A stretch of 64,000 bases of DNA from an uncultured Chitinophaga sp. (GTDB lineage: Bacteria; Bacteroidota; Bacteroidia; Chitinophagales; Chitinophagaceae). Position numbers and translations under genes: made by a program. Below the pieces are notes generated by a model that was not told the origin of the DNA, ran no database searches, and saw only the letters and a list, made by a program, of their open reading frames with translations. Positions 1 through 8,552 of the stretch are shown here, one piece after another. The stretch covers positions 124,001 through 188,000 of the forward strand of contig NZ_CALEJS010000016.1 in the NCBI RefSeq assembly GCF_937898475.1, read 5' to 3'. Position 1 is the stretch's first letter. Every line of letters starts with the position of its first letter.

Positions 1-2
1 AT

Positions 3-560
3 GAATGGAAGGAAGCCATTACCAAATTAACGAAAGAAGGCAAGGTACAGTCCTGGGGTATCAGCGTGAACCGCTGGGAACCGGATAACTGCCTGGAAAC
101 CTTAAAGACCGGCCTGATAGACGGCGTACAGGTGATCTACAACATCTTTGACCAGAATCCGGAAGACCGCCTGCTGCCGCTGTGCCGTGAAAAGAACATC
201 GGGGTGATAGCCCGGGTACCTTTTGATGAAGGCACACTAACGGGTACGTTAACAAAGGAAACCACCTTCCCTAAAGATGACTGGAGAGCTACTTACTTTG
301 TTCCGGAAAACCTCAACGCCAGCGTGGATCATGCAGATGCGCTGAAACCGCTGATCCCTGCAGGAATGACCATGGCAGAAATGGCCATACGTTTCATCCT
401 CAGCAATCCTGACATTACCACTACCATACCCGGCATGAGGCGGATAAAAAATGTGGAGTCAAATATGCACTGCAGCGATGGTAAAGGCCTGTCTGCTGCG
501 CTGCTGAAAGAACTGAAAGGACATCGCTGGGACAGAACACCTACTAAATGGTCGCAATAA
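3..560 (+). CDS. Aldo/keto reductase, C-terminal part (5' end outside window)
   Basis: The reading frame is open from the first bases of the window and ends at TAA 558-560, so only the C-terminal ~185 residues are present. The visible part matches the second half of an aldo/keto reductase (AKR) barrel: an EGKVQSWGIS strand, then a V-Q-V-I-Y-N-I-F-D-Q segment, then the late cofactor-binding stretch with 'AIRFILSNPDITTTIPGMRR', which in this family contacts the NADP(H) phosphate. The catalytic Tyr and Lys would lie upstream and cannot be checked. Family members reduce aldehydes, ketones or sugars with NADPH in the cytoplasm; the substrate cannot be told from this fragment. A strong terminator follows. 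Confidence 0.85.
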   Translation, partial: EWKEAITKLTKEGKVQSWGISVNRWEPDNCLETLKTGLIDGVQVIYNIFDQNPEDRLLPLCREKNIGVIARVPFDEGTLTGTLTKETTFPKDDWRATYFVPENLNASVDHADALKPLIPAGMTMAEMAIRFILSNPDITTTIPGMRRIKNVESNMHCSDGKGLSAALLKELKGHRWDRTPTKWSQ

Positions 561-578
561 GAAAACAGCATTAAACAG

Positions 579-610
579 AAAAGCCGCAAATGATCTTCGC
601 GGCTTTTTTA
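579..610 (+). terminator. Rho-independent terminator after the aldo/keto reductase
   Basis: A 9-bp stem, AAAAGCCGC pairing with GCGGCTTTT, closes an 11-nt loop and runs into a T tract. It lies 18 bases after the reductase stop codon and just before the 3' end of the convergent lipoprotein gene. Confidence 0.85.
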
Positions 611-621
611 TTTCCTACCTG

Positions 622-1362
622 CTATTGTTTCAGCATTTCGCGTGTTAACACCTGCACTACCAGTGTATCGTGACGGTTAATGCCACCATCAGCGTCCAGT
701 TCGGAGATCACTGCGCTGTTTAACTGCATGATGCCCTGTGTAGAACTGTAAGTGGAAGAATTAACCATTCCAAGGGGACCAGCCACCATTTCGTCTACCG
801 ATACATAGGCCACCACGTAGGGAATGAAATATTTTCCATCCGTTACCATTATGGGAGTTAGTTCACGGTACTTACAGGGTGTGCTGTAAAAATCAGGGCA
901 CACCGTTCTGGGACTATGCTGCGGTATAAGACTGATCAGGCGTTTGGCTTTGCCGTCACCAACGGGCTGGCTTACTGCAGAATCCATTTCAGCGATCAGC
1001 AGCCCGGAGGCAGACCTTTCTATGATCTCTGCATCCCGGAAACCCAGTTGGATCTTATTGCCTTCCTTGAAAAGCATGGAGAAGGCACTGAAATTATCGC
1101 CCTGTATGGGAGACACAAAGCTAAACATGTCTTCGATGTTCCTGCGTTTCAGGTATTCGCTGATCCTGTGCTGATCCCTGATGGTGTCCGTTCCCGTATA
1201 CATCACCGGTCGCAATGCCCTGAGCGTGGTCGCGGGGGAATAGTGCCCAGTGCCGTCGTCGCCACTAGGTTGTTGACCGTCATGATCCTTTTTACAGGAC
1301 AGGGTAAACAAACAAAAAAAGGCGGCCACAAACAAAGCGGGCATGGCGGGTGTTGTTCTCAT
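622..1362 (-). CDS. Hypothetical lipoprotein
   Basis: The protein has 246 residues. Residues 1-23 form a lipoprotein signal peptide (hydrophobic stretch ending in FTLSC, Cys23), followed by KKDHDGQQPSGDDG, a polar linker typical of outer-membrane lipoproteins in Bacteroidota. The rest is soluble and beta-rich in appearance. I see no known catalytic motif. Two cysteines in a CPDFYSTPCK segment could form a disulphide. The neighbour at 1460-2284 is also exported and on the same strand, 97 bases upstream, so they may be co-transcribed. No family was recognised, so the function is unknown. Confidence 0.7.
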   Translation of the reverse strand: MRTTPAMPALFVAAFFCLFTLSCKKDHDGQQPSGDDGTGHYSPATTLRALRPVMYTGTDTIRDQHRISEYLKRRNIEDMFSFVSPIQGDNFSAFSMLFKEGNKIQLGFRDAEIIERSASGLLIAEMDSAVSQPVGDGKAKRLISLIPQHSPRTVCPDFYSTPCKYRELTPIMVTDGKYFIPYVVAYVSVDEMVAGPLGMVNSSTYSSTQGIMQLNSAVISELDADGGINRHDTLVVQVLTREMLKQ

Positions 1363-1459
1363 ATATTTTTTATAGGTTTATTGGATAAAGGAAGCGCGAA
1401 GATATATTTTCTTCGCGCTCTTTATTATCGTATACTTATCGTATTTGCGGTGAGGGGGG

Positions 1460-2284
1460 TTAGTAGGTGTATTGCCGTTCAAAGCGCCTTTCACGTTTCT
1501 TCCTGGGTTTAGCGGCGCCTTTGGTCTCTACCTTGTAGATCACTTCATCTGTACAGTTGCCAGCAGCATCGTATACATATTCTGTTTCGTAAACATCCCT
1601 GGCTCCATTGGATGGTTTACCGGTCCATTTTACCACATCGCCATGATCATTATAAACAACGCCTTCTTCCGGATAAGAGCGGGCATTCTTCAGGCTTATC
1701 TTCATGGTATCTGTTGAAAGCCGGTTGCCATCATTATCAAAAGCAGCTATCACAACACTGTTGCGGTCATATAAATAAGTGGCCGTCTCTTTTCCGATTA
1801 CATTCTTTTGTCCGTCTGTTAAAGATAGTGCAACAGGATGCCCTTTTTCATTATTCGTGATCTTAGAGATCAGCATGGTGGCTCCATTAGCGTCCATGTC
1901 TGTTACACCGGTCAGAAAATGGCTGGCATCATAGCTGTAGATAGTTGTTTCCCTGCCATACCCCGTTTTGCCCCATCTTTCAAAGGTCCTTTCCAGGCAG
2001 CGGCGGTGAACAGTATCATTTTTGTGTGTTAACCTGGCGGTACGGTTGCCATTTTCATCAAAACGTTCTTCTGTCAGCAACATGCCTGCATCATCAAAAA
2101 TCCTGATGGATTTTTCTGTTCGCTGATCTGTTGCACTGTAGAAGGTTTTTGTTTCAACAATCTTTTTAGGCCGTTTTGCATGGTATCCGGTTTCTTCGTT
2201 TAATTGCAGGGCACTGTAAATGTTCTGCCCATGGGCTGCACCTGCTGCGCATACGAGCAGGAATAATGGAATAGTTTTATTCAT
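1460..2284 (-). CDS. Exported protein with YD-repeat-like strands
   Basis: The protein has 274 residues with a cleavable signal peptide (hydrophobic residues about 5-18, AAHGQ cleavage region). The mature part contains repeated short strands of the type 'tYsYDasHfLtgvtdmDaNG', 'aTYLYDRNsvVIaaFDNDGN' and 'YVYDAAGNCTD', spaced irregularly. These resemble the YD repeats of Rhs/wall-associated proteins, but there are too few for a full Rhs shell and there is no toxin domain. The C terminus is strongly basic (KPRKKRERRFERQ). It is likely periplasmic or surface attached. Function unknown. The lipoprotein at 56190-56990 has the same style of repeats. Confidence 0.65.
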   Translation of the reverse strand: MNKTIPLFLLVCAAGAAHGQNIYSALQLNEETGYHAKRPKKIVETKTFYSATDQRTEKSIRIFDDAGMLLTEERFDENGNRTARLTHKNDTVHRRCLERTFERWGKTGYGRETTIYSYDASHFLTGVTDMDANGATMLISKITNNEKGHPVALSLTDGQKNVIGKETATYLYDRNSVVIAAFDNDGNRLSTDTMKISLKNARSYPEEGVVYNDHGDVVKWTGKPSNGARDVYETEYVYDAAGNCTDEVIYKVETKGAAKPRKKRERRFERQYTY

Positions 2285-2325
2285 AGGTAATTAGAAAATG
2301 GGCCGCAAGGTACGGAAAAAACCCA

Positions 2326-4326
2326 CTATCTCCTTATTACCGGAAATTGTGATATTCTTAAGTTACTGCATCCGTAGGGTATCAGTACAATTTCCTCTTC
2401 CTCTTTTGCCGCTTCCAGCTGGTAAGTGTAGCTGAAAGGGATAGGTCCGGCCATCTCGTTATACAGCCCCCAGGAAGGGATACGTTTAGCTTTTGTTCTG
2501 ATAATCAACGGTGCATTTTCCGGGGTCCATGGATAAGCGGCTACCGCATCTTTCTTTTCCACCTGGAAATTTTCTGTCAGTTTACTTTCCGGCATTTCCA
2601 TCAGGCCGTAATTCCAGGGTGTGGTGGGATATATTTCCTGGTAACTATCGCCATAGTCAACGGGATCCTTATCATTCTTCACCAGTTTTGAGTGCTCTCC
2701 TATCTTCAGGGCATAGGTAAGCGGTCCGCGCTCCACCGATACGGAGTTTTCATACCAGCTGTTACGGAAGATGTGCATGGGCAAAGTGAGCTCCACTACA
2801 TCGCCGGACTGCCACTCACGGCTGATTTTAATGATGGCGCCGCCCGCTGCCTCCTGCGTTACTTTACCGTTCACTTTTACAGTACCCTTTTTACACCAGG
2901 CGGGAATGCGGAGATGAAACGGGAAAGCAGCCTTTTTATCTGCGCTGAGTGTGAAGCGGATGCTTTCTTCAAAGGGATAATTGGTCTCTTCTTTTAAAGA
3001 AACGGCAACGCCGTTGGCAACCGTTGCTTTTACTTCGCTGGGAGCATACACCAGGGCTGCCAGTCCTTTATCTGCCGTGGTATACCAGAGGTTCTGCGTG
3101 AATTTAGGCCAACCCTGGTGCATGTTGGAAGTACAGCAGGGATAGCCGGTAAGCAGGCCGTAACATACATCTGTACCGTGATGATTCACATCGAAATTGC
3201 GCATATGCCTGGTCAGCATTACCTGGTTGGCCTGCTGAAAATACTGCCGGGCGGTAAAATCATCATTGGCCTGTGTGGGGAGCGCGTTAAAAGCGATCTT
3301 CTCCAGCTGATCTGCATAGGCAACATCGCCGGTGATCTCCAGTATACTTTCCAGGCTGTACATCATTTCAACAGCAGAGCAGAATTCTGAACCCTGGGTA
3401 GGATTGTTACCGTGCAAGGCTTCATCGCCGCCATAAAGGCCGTGGGCCATGCCGTTGAATTTCCGCAGGTCTGCGAAACCTTTTTTAAGCGCATCCAGGT
3501 ACTTCTTTTCAGGGTGATGCTGATAATAGACAGCCGGCTCTTTCATGCCCTGTGCCAGGTTGACGCAGTGAATACTGCCTGGTGATGCAAGCAGGTCTGT
3601 ATTTAAGAAAGCGTTGGTAAAATCAAAGGATTGCTGGTGCAACAGATCACCCAGCTGTAACAGGAAAGGTTCACGGGTAATGTTGTACAGCCAGTACACC
3701 ACCAGCAGGTTATCGCCTGCACGGTAGCGCGCCCAGAATGTCCAGTGATCCAGGGGTTTGGCAGGCAGCGTTTTCAGCTGGTAACGGAAATAGTTGCTCA
3801 TGAGGGTGATGACCCGTTTGTCACTGGTAGCGGAATAATATTGCTGCAGCACTTTCAGCATCACCATCTTGGGCCACCAGTCGCGGCTGTTATCGCGCTG
3901 CAGGCCCGGTTCAGGACCATAATCCTCAGAAGGGCCAAAATAACCGTCGGGTTGCTGGCTGTTGATGGACCACTCTACCCAGGGCTTTACCTTGGCAATC
4001 AGGGCTTCATCCTGCAGGATATAGGCCAGTGGCAGCAAGCCGTCTATCCAGTAAGGGCCACGCTCCCATTGATCTCCATCGCCGCCTAACCAGCCATTAC
4101 GGTGGTTCATAACCAGGGGGTATAGTTCATCGAGGTGGCCGGTGGCGCCGTTCTTCTGGCGGATGAGCATTTCGCGCAACCAGCCCTGTGGCTGAATGGC
4201 GCCTAAGGCAAGCTGGCTATAAGGGTTCTGATGCTGCGATGGAAGCGCAGCTGTTTTATTTCTTTGAGCGGTAAGATGAATGGCAAAGCAGAGCAGGAGC
4301 GCCGTGAGCACAGATAGTTTCTTCAT
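2326..4326 (-). CDS. GH127-type beta-L-arabinofuranosidase (DUF1680 family)
   Basis: This is a secreted glycosidase of 666 residues; signal peptide residues 1-20 (LTA-Q cleavage). The body is an (alpha/alpha)6 barrel followed by beta-sandwich domains, the layout of the DUF1680/GH127 family. In the characterised GH127 enzyme a zinc-bound cysteine thiolate is the nucleophile, with ligands Glu-x-Cys and Cys-Cys. Here E314-F-C316 and C397-C398 (GYPCCTSN) reproduce that set with nearly the same spacing. E302 in GGDEALHG is the probable acid/base (inference). The expected role is removal of beta-linked L-arabinofuranose from arabinose-rich glycans such as pectin side chains or glycoproteins. Related families (GH146 and others) share these motifs, so exact specificity is open. 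It stands alone, with no SusCD beside it. Confidence 0.85.
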   Translation of the reverse strand: MKKLSVLTALLLCFAIHLTAQRNKTAALPSQHQNPYSQLALGAIQPQGWLREMLIRQKNGATGHLDELYPLVMNHRNGWLGGDGDQWERGPYWIDGLLPLAYILQDEALIAKVKPWVEWSINSQQPDGYFGPSEDYGPEPGLQRDNSRDWWPKMVMLKVLQQYYSATSDKRVITLMSNYFRYQLKTLPAKPLDHWTFWARYRAGDNLLVVYWLYNITREPFLLQLGDLLHQQSFDFTNAFLNTDLLASPGSIHCVNLAQGMKEPAVYYQHHPEKKYLDALKKGFADLRKFNGMAHGLYGGDEALHGNNPTQGSEFCSAVEMMYSLESILEITGDVAYADQLEKIAFNALPTQANDDFTARQYFQQANQVMLTRHMRNFDVNHHGTDVCYGLLTGYPCCTSNMHQGWPKFTQNLWYTTADKGLAALVYAPSEVKATVANGVAVSLKEETNYPFEESIRFTLSADKKAAFPFHLRIPAWCKKGTVKVNGKVTQEAAGGAIIKISREWQSGDVVELTLPMHIFRNSWYENSVSVERGPLTYALKIGEHSKLVKNDKDPVDYGDSYQEIYPTTPWNYGLMEMPESKLTENFQVEKKDAVAAYPWTPENAPLIIRTKAKRIPSWGLYNEMAGPIPFSYTYQLEAAKEEEEIVLIPYGCSNLRISQFPVIRR

Positions 4327-4468
4327 GGAATTTTAACATAATGATGAGACAAGATAGTGAATGATATTATTTTGACGCAATTAGTTAATGGAGCGGCAAA
4401 AAACATTAAAGGGAGGAATGTGGAGGGTATAAGAAGGGTATGACGATTTTTAGGTGTAATTTTTATAG

Positions 4469-4504
4469 GGTTAACGTCTGATTAACCTATGCATTATTAA
4501 CCTA
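4469..4504. promoter_or_regulatory. Repeat cluster upstream of the terpene synthase (candidate operator)
   Basis: An inverted repeat, GGTTAA (4469-4474) with TTAACC (4482-4487), overlaps a 9-bp direct repeat ATTAACCTA at 4481-4489 and 4496-4504, period 15 bases. The cluster ends 13 bases before the ATG at 4518, where a bound protein would block initiation. That a regulator binds here is inference. Confidence 0.45.
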
Positions 4505-4517
4505 AAATCAATGTTTT

Positions 4518-5651
4518 ATGACCATCAAGACCTTAAGAGGCCTCCCTCATCCCTTAAAAAAACTGCAGCACGACTACCAATTACTTCAGAAAGTTGGGTT
4601 CAGCAGCTCTATTATCCGGCTGATTGACGACCGGCGCAATCCCCTGCATCATTACTGTCAGCCTTTCCAGCCCCACCCCGCCAGTAAAGCCATTATTCAG
4701 GCGGCCCGGCAGTTTTGCATTGAGCACGGCATCTGGCTGGATAATGCCCAGCATTATATTACCTGCCAGCTGTTCCTCTACCCCACCGCCAGCTATGAAC
4801 GAATGCTGGTAATGACCAAAAACAATGCGATTGACTACTACCTGAACGACACCTATGGCCGCGATCTCTTCAAATCGCTCAGCGAAGAACAACAGGCGGT
4901 TGCCACCGCTGTTATTGAACGCATGTCTCACCTGGACGAACATATGCAGCTGACAGCTGATGCGCTGCCGGTTGAAAGGGCTAACGCCCGCATGCTGGCT
5001 GAGATACGCGACAGTGCTCCTAAGGCATGGTTCGCGGAATTTCTCCGGTTGTATAACTATCATCTTGCAGTTACGCATCGTAACTGCAACACTGCGGCAT
5101 TGGGTTATGTTCCGGATGTGGCGCAATATGTAGATATGCGTTATCATACCAGCGGTATGCCGCACATTGTATTGCTGCTGGAGTATGCAGAAAATAATTT
5201 CCTTGACTGGGGCTGGCTGCAGGACACATGCCTGGCGCCCGCGTTGCAGCGGCTCCACTGGCTGATCGCTGCATTTGGTTGCCTGTCTAACGATCTTTTC
5301 TCTTTTGAAAAAGAAGTGATCGATAACGGGGCAGATGCCAACCTGCTGGCGGCCATTGCACTTAACGAGCCTTCCTGGCAGCTTACAGAAGTGATCTATC
5401 ATGCGGCAACAATGGTGAAGGATATTCTCAGGGAATACTTTGACCTGCTGAGCAGCATCCGGGAACAGGTGAAGGCTCTTTGCGCAGCATTTCCCGCAGA
5501 GAGTGCAGGAATGACCCGGCATCTTGACTGTGTTGAAAGATGTGTGCAGGCCAGCTGGATGTGGCAGGTTCATACCCAGCGTTACAAACGGGTTAATTCC
5601 ATATGGGAGGAAACACAAACGCCTGAACCGGCGATACTGAAGGCGGTGTAG
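4518..5651 (+). CDS. Class I terpene synthase with atypical Asp-rich motif
   Basis: The protein has 377 residues, a usual length for a bacterial one-domain terpene cyclase. The metal-binding NSE triad is intact: N258-D-L-F-S262-F-E-K-E266. A pyrophosphate-sensor arginine is at R208 (MRYHTSG), 50 residues before it, and the late RY pair is R355-Y356. At the position of the Asp-rich motif the sequence reads N110-D111-T-Y-G-R-D116, so the usual first Asp is Asn and the third acidic position is Gly, with D116 a possible substitute. It should ionise a prenyl diphosphate with Mg2+ and cyclise it; chain length (C15 or C20) cannot be read from sequence. Chitinophaga is known to carry sesqui- and diterpene synthases. 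No P450 or prenyl transferase is adjacent. Its 3' end lies 10 bases from the convergent kinase gene. Confidence 0.88.
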   Translation: MTIKTLRGLPHPLKKLQHDYQLLQKVGFSSSIIRLIDDRRNPLHHYCQPFQPHPASKAIIQAARQFCIEHGIWLDNAQHYITCQLFLYPTASYERMLVMTKNNAIDYYLNDTYGRDLFKSLSEEQQAVATAVIERMSHLDEHMQLTADALPVERANARMLAEIRDSAPKAWFAEFLRLYNYHLAVTHRNCNTAALGYVPDVAQYVDMRYHTSGMPHIVLLLEYAENNFLDWGWLQDTCLAPALQRLHWLIAAFGCLSNDLFSFEKEVIDNGADANLLAAIALNEPSWQLTEVIYHAATMVKDILREYFDLLSSIREQVKALCAAFPAESAGMTRHLDCVERCVQASWMWQVHTQRYKRVNSIWEETQTPEPAILKAV

Positions 5652-5661
5652 TGACGTATAG

Positions 5662-7464
5662 TTATTCCCGTAGTAGTTCACTGCTGTGTCTTACGTGCCT
5701 GCTTAACACGGTGAGCAGCTGTATTTCGTTGATCGGCTTGACGATGACGTCTGCCGCACCGGCGGCTTTCACCTCCAGCTGTGGTTCCAGGCCCTCACCG
5801 GTGGTGAATACTACGGGGATATTTTTAAAACGGGTATCAGCTTTCAGCCGTATCAATGTTTCCATCCCATTCATAACAGGCATCTGTTGATCCAGGATGA
5901 TAACATCAGGCTGATGATCTGTGGCAACATACTCCTCCAGCTTGTCCAGCAGCTCCTGGCCATTGGCGGTGATGGTGGCCCGGCATTCATTCCTGGAGAG
6001 GAACTTTGCCAACAGCAGTGCATTCATGGTATTATCTTCTGCGATGAGTATATGGACATTGGGTAGGTTATACAGGTCGACCTCCTGCTGCACAACGTCT
6101 TCCATCCGGCCATGCCACAGCGGCAGCCGGACGGTGAAGACAGTGGTATCGTTGCTGCTGTTCACATCAATGGCGCCGCCCATAGCAGTTACCTTGTTCC
6201 GTACAATGAACAGTCCTAGTCCGCGGCCTTCTTTACCGGCGTTGCCATTATCGCGCACAAACGGATCAAAGATATGCGGCAGTTTTTCGGGGCTGATGCA
6301 GCCCTTGTTCTTTACCACTATCGTCCATTCATCTTGTCCGCCGTGTACATCTATGTACACCGTACTACCTTTATGGGAATATTTGATAGCATTGGTGAGC
6401 AGGTTGGCGCCTATCTGCTGCAGCTGCTGCCAGTCTGCCAGGATCACATCCGGCATAGCGGCCATCTGAAGGTTCAGTTTGATGCCTTTGATCTTTGCTA
6501 TAAAGCGGTTGCCGTCTACCAGGCGCTCAAAGAACTCCTGTGGTTTACCGGCTGCCTGTTCCAGGGTAAACATGTTACCGGCTTCTATCTGGGCAAGGTC
6601 CAGTACATTGTTGATGATGCCGCGGGCATTCTCGCAGGCGTATAGTTGCTGATCTATCAGGGGTTCTATGATCCTGAGCGTTCCGTTCAGCTTGATATCG
6701 CGTTTGATCATCTGTGCACACATGTATACTGTGTTCAGCGGGGTACGCAGTTCGTGGGTAACTTCGGCAACAAAAACGCGTTTGAAATTATTGGTCTTGA
6801 TCAGCTCATACTTCAGATCATTAGAGCGGATGTAGGGCTGGCTCACAACCGCAATGAGGACAAGCACACCGGCTATGGCCATGGACTGAATAGTAAAGCC
6901 TGCCTGGCGGTCTACAGCTATATGCGCCACGATGTTGAAATAGTATCCCACCTGTACAAAGGCCAGGGTAAGACCGGCAGCAAAGAAGCAGAGCCGTCTC
7001 AATCGCTTGTCTGCAAATATCAGGCAGATAATGGAGATCAGGAAAGTGATCATGAACTGCAGCTGTATGATGCCGCCAAACAACAGACAATAGTAGGAAA
7101 TAGCCACGCATTGCAGAAAATACAAAGTAAGGCTTGCCGCTACGCGCTGCCTGTAATGGTTGATCAGCAGCACGGAAGCGTTGATGGTAAGTTCTACTAT
7201 GATGGCAATAAGTATAGACAGCTTTCCTGTGAGGGCGTACACTACAGGTGCTATAACCAGCATGGCAGCACCGATAGCCAGTGAAAGCGTATTCGTCATG
7301 ATTATGTTGGACACTAGCACTTCGTCCTCTGTGCCTTCGATCCCGATCCTTCGTAGTTGCCGGATAACCGATGCCAGCCTGATTTTCAGAAATGTAATTA
7401 CTTTGATAAAACCATTACCAGCTGCATTGAGGGAAATAAGCACCTGCCGCAAACTCATATGCAT
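5662..7464 (-). CDS. Hybrid sensor histidine kinase with C-terminal receiver
   Basis: The protein has 600 residues. Residues about 45-215 hold some six hydrophobic segments with very short loops, so the sensor is the membrane domain itself. A HisKA domain follows with the phosphoacceptor H237 in VTHELRTPLN. The HATPase domain shows the N box (QIGANLLTNAIKYS), the F box near FDPFVRD and the G2 box GRGLGLFIV. A receiver domain spans about 475-590 with the phosphorylated D525 (VIILDQQMP) and the conserved Lys in VIVKP. No output domain follows, so it would pass phosphate to a separate protein or act through the receiver. No partner regulator is encoded next to it. The signal is unknown. Confidence 0.9.
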   Translation of the reverse strand: MHMSLRQVLISLNAAGNGFIKVITFLKIRLASVIRQLRRIGIEGTEDEVLVSNIIMTNTLSLAIGAAMLVIAPVVYALTGKLSILIAIIVELTINASVLLINHYRQRVAASLTLYFLQCVAISYYCLLFGGIIQLQFMITFLISIICLIFADKRLRRLCFFAAGLTLAFVQVGYYFNIVAHIAVDRQAGFTIQSMAIAGVLVLIAVVSQPYIRSNDLKYELIKTNNFKRVFVAEVTHELRTPLNTVYMCAQMIKRDIKLNGTLRIIEPLIDQQLYACENARGIINNVLDLAQIEAGNMFTLEQAAGKPQEFFERLVDGNRFIAKIKGIKLNLQMAAMPDVILADWQQLQQIGANLLTNAIKYSHKGSTVYIDVHGGQDEWTIVVKNKGCISPEKLPHIFDPFVRDNGNAGKEGRGLGLFIVRNKVTAMGGAIDVNSSNDTTVFTVRLPLWHGRMEDVVQQEVDLYNLPNVHILIAEDNTMNALLLAKFLSRNECRATITANGQELLDKLEEYVATDHQPDVIILDQQMPVMNGMETLIRLKADTRFKNIPVVFTTGEGLEPQLEVKAAGAADVIVKPINEIQLLTVLSRHVRHSSELLRE

Positions 7465-7617
7465 GTTAAGCGATCTGTTTTGGGTTTAGGTGTAAAAATC
7501 CGCATGACTCACAGGTTATCTTACGGGATTTCTTAATATTTCACTTTCTAATTTAAGTTTATTTTCGAATATAGCCGCGACAAAAGCTTGTTCATTTTAG
7601 CTGCTCCCGGAGGTGTA

Positions 7618-8526
7618 TTAAACTACATTTTCCAACTGTGCCGGATGAACGGTTTCCTCCTGTTGTGCCGGAGGCAGTTCATGTCTTTTCCTCCAGAAAA
7701 TAAACGCCAGTACAACCGTTACAATGGGTAAGGCGATCCCGAATTCATCAATATACTTTGTCGTTTCTCCCGTGTCTACCGTTATGGGCGTAAACACCAT
7801 CTGGATGAACAGGTTATGACTGGCATGCAGCAAGGTGGCCGTCCACAGGCTGCCTGATTTCATGCGCATCCAGGTAAAAACGAAACAGATGGCAAACACC
7901 ATTACGGTAAAGCAGATCAGCGAATATAGTTTGGAACCACCCGTATTATAATTGGATCCCAGCAGCAAAGGGTAATGATACAGTGACCAGATCAGGCCCA
8001 TCCAAAGTGATGTGGCGGTGTAGGAACTGAGCTTCATTAGCTGCGGCGTCAGAAAACCGCGCCAGCCTATCTCCTCACCTAAAGCCGAGGACATAGCGCG
8101 CACCATACCGAAAATACCGGATAGGATCACAAATAAAATAATCACTGCGCCATCGGGGAGGTTCCATCCGAATCCTTTGGCGATCTTCCCTACAAACTCC
8201 TTATCGTAAAAGCCGCCCTTACCACTGATCCATACCCCCAGGTATGCCACCAACGCGTATAAGAAAGGAATCAGGTAAGACCAGAGCTGGTATTTGTGCC
8301 GGCCCCATTTCCAGCCAAGCGAAGCAAGTGGTATTCCTCTTAAAAGGCAGGTAAGCAGTGCCGCCAGCGCAGGGCACCACATGATCACAACGGTATAACT
8401 TACCGGCGGGAAACCGGCGCTGATGTTACCGGTGCGTATACACAGGTAGTATACCGGCAGACATAAAATAGTGGTAATTACCAGATAGGTGGCAATGTTT
8501 TTCCGGATAGCAGGGTTGTTTTCCAT
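7618..8526 (-). CDS. CPBP-family intramembrane metalloprotease
   Basis: The protein has 302 residues and about eight membrane segments. It carries the three CPBP (Abi) signatures: E151-E152-x-x-x-R156 (EEIGWRGF), H184 in SLYHYP, and a late H234/H237-N238 (HASHN). These form the proposed zinc-independent or metal-dependent active site of the Rce1-like family. Members act as CAAX-type or peptide-pheromone proteases, or in bacteriocin self-immunity; the substrate here is unknown. The gene starts 26 bases after the stop of the DUF5107 gene on the same strand, so the two are probably one operon. A second, shorter CPBP gene is at 17008-17628. Confidence 0.85.
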   Translation of the reverse strand: MENNPAIRKNIATYLVITTILCLPVYYLCIRTGNISAGFPPVSYTVVIMWCPALAALLTCLLRGIPLASLGWKWGRHKYQLWSYLIPFLYALVAYLGVWISGKGGFYDKEFVGKIAKGFGWNLPDGAVIILFVILSGIFGMVRAMSSALGEEIGWRGFLTPQLMKLSSYTATSLWMGLIWSLYHYPLLLGSNYNTGGSKLYSLICFTVMVFAICFVFTWMRMKSGSLWTATLLHASHNLFIQMVFTPITVDTGETTKYIDEFGIALPIVTVVLAFIFWRKRHELPPAQQEETVHPAQLENVV

Positions 8527-8552
8527 ATGGGTAATCAGGGCTTTCTCACAAT

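Noticed and set aside
4581..5681. Long open frame (366 codons) on the minus strand over the terpene synthase
   Set aside because: The plus-strand frame has all terpene synthase motifs; the antisense translation is Cys/His-rich and shows no domain.
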